Shown: positions 59,845-64,000 of the stretch, piece after piece
Layout: each line of letters begins with the position of its first letter
How positions within the stretch are numbered: the stretch's first letter is position 1
Origin: an uncultured Bacteroidales bacterium
GTDB taxonomy: Bacteria; Bacteroidota; Bacteroidia; Bacteroidales; Paludibacteraceae
DNA length: 64,000 bases
Assembly: GCA_902798965.1 (NCBI GenBank)
Contig: CADBYS010000002.1
Location: 1-64,000 of the forward strand
Direction: 5' to 3'
Notes under the pieces: generated by a model
What the model was told of the DNA's origin: nothing
Database searches by the model: none
Seen by the model: only the letters and a program-made list of their open reading frames with translations
Position numbers and translations under genes: made by a program

Positions 59845-60115
59845 GCGGACTTCGGTTCTTTTGCCCCAAGCAAAAGCCAAGAGGGAATCAGGTGAAAGTC
59901 CTGAACAGACCCGCTGCTGTAAGTCGCCTTCGGCAAACCGCGCTAACAGATTGCGCTTGGCGCAATAAAGCGCACGGTTGCCTCGGCTCTCCCCAAAACA
60001 ACTTTGCAAGTTCTTTTGGGGAATCCCGAAAAGAAGGAAATCTTACCAATGAAGCCACTGCCGAAAGGTGGGAAGGCGGTAAGACTGAGATGAGTCAGAA
60101 TACCTGCCGATGTCC
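59845..60115 (+). promoter_or_regulatory. Cobalamin (B12) riboswitch
   Basis: The conserved aptamer is clear: GAGGGAATCAGGTGAAAGTC, CTGAACAGACCCGCTGCTG, GAAGCCACTGCC-GAAA-GGTGGGAAGGCG split here by hyphens, and AGTCAGAATACCTGCC. It should shut off the downstream surface-protein genes when B12 is plentiful. It is longer than usual because element B (59929-60027) sits in the peripheral part between CTGTAAG and the GAAGCCACTG segment. Confidence 0.92.
59929..60027 (-). repeat. Structured dispersed element, copy B (inside riboswitch)
   Basis: On the minus strand: CCCC-AAAAG-AACTT...AAGTT-GTTTT-GGGG hairpin, the linker AGAGCCGAGGC, outer stem GGCAACCGTGC...GCGCGGTTTGCC, GCTTT and a perfect inner hairpin ATTGCGC-CAA-GCGCAAT. 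Confidence 0.75.
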
Positions 60116-60145
60116 TGATTGCTACACCTCTCGAGGATTAGAGTT

Positions 60146-61186
60146 ATGCAAAGCAAAAGAACACTTTTACAGATTATTTATTGCATGTGCGCGCTCGCGT
60201 TGAGTGCGCAACAGAATCCGTACATCAGCAGGGTGTACGAGTACTCCCCCGCACCCGGTCAGTTCGTCAACGAGCTGCCCGCGTATGTCGAGGGCGACGA
60301 TGCCGAAGCCATGCGCGCCAAAGCCGATTCGGCAATCGCGCATAATGCCAACCACGCCGTGACCTTAGGTGGTTGGGGTGGTTACATCGTTTTTGGCTTC
60401 GACCACGAAGTACCTAACATTGCAGGCCAAACCGACCTGCTCATCACCGGCAACGCCTTCTACTCGGATGTCAATCACCCCGAGCAGGGCGGCAGCAGCG
60501 AGCCCGGCGTAGTATATGTCAGCCGTGATGCCAACGGCAACGGTCTGCCGGACGATACCTGGTACGAGTTAGCCGGCTCGGAGTTCGCCAAAAGCAACCG
60601 CAACTACCGCGTTACGTATTTCCGCCCCGCAGCGGATCATGTGCGTACGCCTAACCCCACCGAGAGTCTCGTAGATACCTCATATATCTTCTGGCGCGAC
60701 ATCAACGGCGCCACAGGCTACATAGCGCAGAACCGCTACCACCTGCAAGCCTACTACCCGCTTTGGCTGGATGCCGACCGCTGGGTGTTCGACGGCACGT
60801 TGCTGCCACCGAACGCAGTCCCTTATCAGGAGGAAGGCCACACCAAGTTCATCATGATGAACTATGCCTACGGCTACGCCGACAACCACCCGAACAACAC
60901 TACCGCCGCCGAGCTGAACATCGAATGGGCAGTCACCCGCAGTGGTCAGCCCGCTAACCTCACGGGTATTCACTTCGTGAAGGTGCAGACCGGCACGCAC
61001 CAGCAATGCGGCTGGATAGGCGAGATCAGTACCGAGGTAAGCGGCGCAACCGACCTGCACATGTTGAATGGCACAGGCTGCACCAACGTACAAGCAACAC
61101 CACAACCCAAGAAAGTTATCCGCGACGGACAACTTCTCATCGAGCATGGCGGCTGCACGTACACGATTATCGGATTGAAGAGATAA
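60146..61186 (+). CDS. B12-riboswitch-controlled cell-surface protein, 346 aa
   Basis: Start at 60146 (MQSKRTLLQIIYCMCALALSAQ), a signal peptide; the earlier 60119 codon lies in the riboswitch. The mature part contains TLGGWGGYIVFGFDHEV and DTWYELAGSEFAKSNRNYR, features of surface proteins found at Bacteroidota cobalamin loci. It probably helps capture or hand over B12 at the outer surface; direct binding is an inference. The tail KKVIRDGQLLIEHGGCTYT shares the DGQL motif with two other exported proteins here. Confidence 0.7.
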   Translation: MQSKRTLLQIIYCMCALALSAQQNPYISRVYEYSPAPGQFVNELPAYVEGDDAEAMRAKADSAIAHNANHAVTLGGWGGYIVFGFDHEVPNIAGQTDLLITGNAFYSDVNHPEQGGSSEPGVVYVSRDANGNGLPDDTWYELAGSEFAKSNRNYRVTYFRPAADHVRTPNPTESLVDTSYIFWRDINGATGYIAQNRYHLQAYYPLWLDADRWVFDGTLLPPNAVPYQEEGHTKFIMMNYAYGYADNHPNNTTAAELNIEWAVTRSGQPANLTGIHFVKVQTGTHQQCGWIGEISTEVSGATDLHMLNGTGCTNVQATPQPKKVIRDGQLLIEHGGCTYTIIGLKR

Positions 61187-61215
61187 TCAACCATTTTCCA
61201 TAAATATTTTTTTCG

Positions 61216-64000
61216 ATGCATAAACATGTATTTTTGTGCGCCGTCATGACCCTATTGGGGTTGTGCGGTAAGGCTGTGGCTGACGATGTGATTATGCCGC
61301 AGTTCGGGCACCAGACCATAACGGTCAGTGCCGGAAGTCCTGTCACTTTCCTGGATATGAAAAGCAATCAGGGCATCAGTAGTAGCAGTAGCAACAACTC
61401 GTTTGCTACCACAATCTTCCAACCTGCCGAGGCTGGTAACTCCATCAAGATCACCTTCACCTCGCTTGATGTGCGCAACGATGGCACCAGTTGGCCTGCG
61501 TATGTCAAGGTCTATGATGGCGTGTTTGACGTGAGCAGCGTGACCTATCCGACATCCACGAGCGGCGTTAACGCAACGGAGTTTCCCGTTACCGACAAGC
61601 AGCTTGATCGTCTGGATGGCACATATTCCAACTTGGAATATATCTCTTCCGACGCCACAGGCGCATTATCCGTTTGCTACCATTACAAGTACGCCAAGGC
61701 CATCAACGGTTGGCGCGCTACGGTAGAGTCGGTCACCCTCTCCGCCATGACTGTCACCGGTGCTGCCGGCGACAACAGCTTCGTGGACGATGAGGTTTGG
61801 GCAGGCAAGACGAACGTAGCCGTTGCCGGTTTCGGTATAACAACCGATGGCTACTCATCCCCCGATAAGTTGCAATCGCTCACCTTCACCTGCAGCAATA
61901 CAGCCGTCGTTGACCCCACAGCCCTGAAGCTCTATGCCGGTCAAGCCGCATCGACAAGTGCACTGACAGAACTTGCAGGCACAATCACCGAGAGCAACGG
62001 CGTTTATACCTTCACGCTCACCACCCCGCAAACCTTGGGCAACGGCGCAAACAAGTTCTGCCTCGGCGGTGATATTCTCGCATCGGCAGCGTTTAACGCC
62101 ACAGCCGCTGTGAACGTGACAGGCATCGCTACCGTGGGCAACTTCACCACCTTCACTCCCGCGCAAGCAGTAACCCTCACCGTACAACCGATGTACCTGA
62201 TGGCTACCGACGCCACATATACCGTCAGCCAGCCTACGAACTTCTTTGACGAAGGCGGCAAGGACGGCAAGGTGATCAAGGGCTTTGACGGCAAGGTAGT
62301 GTTCGATCCCGCTACCGACGGCAAGAAGGTGGCACTGACCTTCAAGGATATTGAGGTGTTCTATACCGAGTATGCTGCCAACTCAACGGGTTATGTCGAT
62401 TACATCAAGGTGTATAACGGCAACAGCACCGCCGCTGCTGACCTGCTTTGGGAGATAACCGAGGCACAAGCTACCTGTCATCAGGATATCCTTATCCGCA
62501 GTACGGCTGCCGACGGCAAGTTGACCGTCACCCACAAGTGTAACATCTCTTACGACAGCAACCTCAAAGCAGGTTGGCAAGCCGTAGTCGATGAGTTCAC
62601 TCCGCAAGCCATGACGCTCAGCGAGCTCACTTACGCCAAACAAAGCGGCAAGACCGCTGCAGGCAAGCAGAATGTGCTGTTAGGTAGTTTCACCCTCACT
62701 ACAGCCAACACCGAACCTGCACTCAGCGTGGCAAGCCTTGAACTGACAACAAACAATACCTTCGCGCAGATGAGCAAACTCAAACTCTACTACACGAAGG
62801 ACAACACCTTTGCCACCACCAACCTGTTAGGCGAAGTAGCAGTCAGCGCCAATGCCATAACCCTCGCTGCCACCAACACCATCGCACTGCGCGAGGGTGA
62901 AAACCATCTGTGGCTGGTAGCCGATGTAAGCACGTCGGCCGTGAACGACCAGCGTCTGGAGTTCGTACCCGCCAAACTGACCTTCACCAACAACACGGAG
63001 TACACCACGTTCGCTGCACAGGAAGGCGCATTAACCATTGAGAACGTCGCCATTCAGGCTTGCGGCTCGCAAACATTCAACATCCGGGGCGAGTGGCAAT
63101 ACACCCACACCGTGGCTTCCGAGTACAGCAGCAAGTATATGTACGAGAACTGCGACCAGACCGTCATCTTCAAACCGATGCATTCGGGCAACGTTATCCA
63201 AATCGACTACACGGATTTTGATGTATATTATGCTTCCTCTTCGTACTCCACGCGCGCGAAATATATTGTTTACGCGGGTGAGGGAACGACCGGCGATATA
63301 CTCTGGCAGTTGGATGCCAACGGCAAGCAACCCGCGCAGATCCGTTCAACGGCGGAGGATGGCGCACTGACCATCGTCTTCAACCCCAACACTACCTCTT
63401 CCTACTATACCGGCAACGGCTGGCACGCAACAGTCAAAGAGTACAAGTTGCAGAACATGGCATTGGATACCGTCATCGTAGAGCAGGCAAGTACCTCTAT
63501 CGTTACTCCGGGAATGAAACAGGCTGAACTGCTCAACCTCAACATCAAGACCCTGGGTACAATCACTCCGCTCACGCTCGATCGTCTCATGTTGAACATG
63601 GCTTCTTGCCATACAAACGTCGATTCCGTATTCCTGATGCAAGGCAATACCGTTGTTGTGGCTGAGGAAGCCGATGAGGAAGTTGAACTGATTCTCGAAA
63701 GCAGTGTAACGCTCAGCGAGTACGACAACCGTTTCGTCCTCTGCGTCAACCTCAAAGACGATGCCACCATCGATGCAGCCATCGATGCCTCTGTCATCAG
63801 TGTCCGTATTAGCGGCACAGAACATACAGTAGCAGCCGGCAATCCCGAGGGTAGCCGCATCGTTAAGAACGTGCTGAACATGGCTGCCGGCGATAACGGC
63901 ACAAAGGTCATCGGCGAGAGTAGCCTCATGTTCTATGACGATGGCGGCGCAGATGGGCAATACACCTCGAACTTCGAGGGCTATGTTACCTTCAAGCCCG
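61216..64000 (+). CDS. Large CUB-like multidomain surface protein (3' end outside window)
   Basis: An open frame from ATG 61216 runs 928 codons to the window edge without a stop. Signal peptide (VFLCAVMTLLGLCGKAVAD). Repeated CUB-like blocks: VKVYDGVFDVSS, IKVYNGNSTAA, YIVYAGEGTTGD, and a new one beginning DDGGADGQYTSNFEGYVTF. Between them are domains like the N-terminal region of BNR-repeat neuraminidases (ALREGENHLWLVADVST). It follows the B12-regulated gene after 29 bp, so it is probably in the same operon. It could be an extracellular adhesin or a B12-acquisition partner. Confidence 0.75.
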   Translation, partial: MHKHVFLCAVMTLLGLCGKAVADDVIMPQFGHQTITVSAGSPVTFLDMKSNQGISSSSSNNSFATTIFQPAEAGNSIKITFTSLDVRNDGTSWPAYVKVYDGVFDVSSVTYPTSTSGVNATEFPVTDKQLDRLDGTYSNLEYISSDATGALSVCYHYKYAKAINGWRATVESVTLSAMTVTGAAGDNSFVDDEVWAGKTNVAVAGFGITTDGYSSPDKLQSLTFTCSNTAVVDPTALKLYAGQAASTSALTELAGTITESNGVYTFTLTTPQTLGNGANKFCLGGDILASAAFNATAAVNVTGIATVGNFTTFTPAQAVTLTVQPMYLMATDATYTVSQPTNFFDEGGKDGKVIKGFDGKVVFDPATDGKKVALTFKDIEVFYTEYAANSTGYVDYIKVYNGNSTAAADLLWEITEAQATCHQDILIRSTAADGKLTVTHKCNISYDSNLKAGWQAVVDEFTPQAMTLSELTYAKQSGKTAAGKQNVLLGSFTLTTANTEPALSVASLELTTNNTFAQMSKLKLYYTKDNTFATTNLLGEVAVSANAITLAATNTIALREGENHLWLVADVSTSAVNDQRLEFVPAKLTFTNNTEYTTFAAQEGALTIENVAIQACGSQTFNIRGEWQYTHTVASEYSSKYMYENCDQTVIFKPMHSGNVIQIDYTDFDVYYASSSYSTRAKYIVYAGEGTTGDILWQLDANGKQPAQIRSTAEDGALTIVFNPNTTSSYYTGNGWHATVKEYKLQNMALDTVIVEQASTSIVTPGMKQAELLNLNIKTLGTITPLTLDRLMLNMASCHTNVDSVFLMQGNTVVVAEEADEEVELILESSVTLSEYDNRFVLCVNLKDDATIDAAIDASVISVRISGTEHTVAAGNPEGSRIVKNVLNMAAGDNGTKVIGESSLMFYDDGGADGQYTSNFEGYVTFKP

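Noticed and set aside
59929-60027. Element B as a tRNA-like structure
   Set aside because: Its inner hairpin has only a 3-nt loop and no anticodon or T-loop consensus, so it is not a tRNA.
59808-60203. Plus-strand open frame of 131 codons
   Set aside because: It runs through the cobalamin riboswitch core and element B; codon content follows RNA structure, not protein.

Overview
This window looks like a chromosomal segment of an uncultured gut- or rumen-type Bacteroidales (Bacteroidota). The evidence is the promoter style (TAnnTTTG near the start of transcription with a TTG box about 20 bp upstream, mostly no Shine-Dalgarno), lipoprotein glycoside hydrolases, an ExbB/ExbD/ExbD cluster, BspA-type leucine-rich repeats, a split HipA system, a cobalamin riboswitch in front of surface proteins, and giant secreted proteins with Listeria-Bacteroides repeats. 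I cannot name the genus.

Layout. 1-4.5 kb is an accessory region: small unknown proteins (three of them share an N-terminal pattern), tiny membrane peptides and a scrambled IS21-family remnant. 4.5-12.2 kb is a TetR / TolC / membrane-fusion / RND efflux operon followed by a PII-like protein and GluQRS. 12.2-17 kb holds two lipoprotein glycosidases (GH2, GH20) and 17-19.4 kb the TonB-energising operon. 19.4-25.2 kb carries two tRNA-Ser genes flanking a GH53-rlmL-queA-tatD operon. 25.2-43.1 kb is mostly core genome: MnmE, RlmH, a candidate small RNA, GT4, a carboxyltransferase, TyrS, DeoD, dTDP-rhamnose genes, an O-antigen ligase/polymerase, an outer-membrane barrel, DnaJ/GrpE, NamZ and an LRR protein. 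43-51 kb is accessory: divergent ATPases, an unknown protein, a winged-helix protein and a HipB/HipS/HipT-like system. 51-64 kb is surface biology: a 2231-residue secreted protein with a downstream 47-residue peptide, another ATPase, and a cobalamin-riboswitch operon of surface proteins that runs off the end.

The most interesting signals are non-coding. (1) A roughly 100-bp structured element occurs four times (19809, 22165, 24899, 59929). Its stems differ in sequence but keep pairing. Two copies sit directly upstream of the two tRNA-Ser genes, one lies inside the cobalamin riboswitch, and one rewrites the 3' end of rlmL. (2) Two paralogous ATPase genes have nearly identical promoters, each with its own tandem array of about 52-bp inverted-repeat units upstream. 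(3) Many loci carry clusters of 7-10-bp tandem words between genes, at gene ends, and in frame inside housekeeping genes (gluQ, queA, tatD, GH2, GH20). (4) Both tRNA-Ser genes are followed by imitations of a tRNA 3' half sharing the same altered T-arm.
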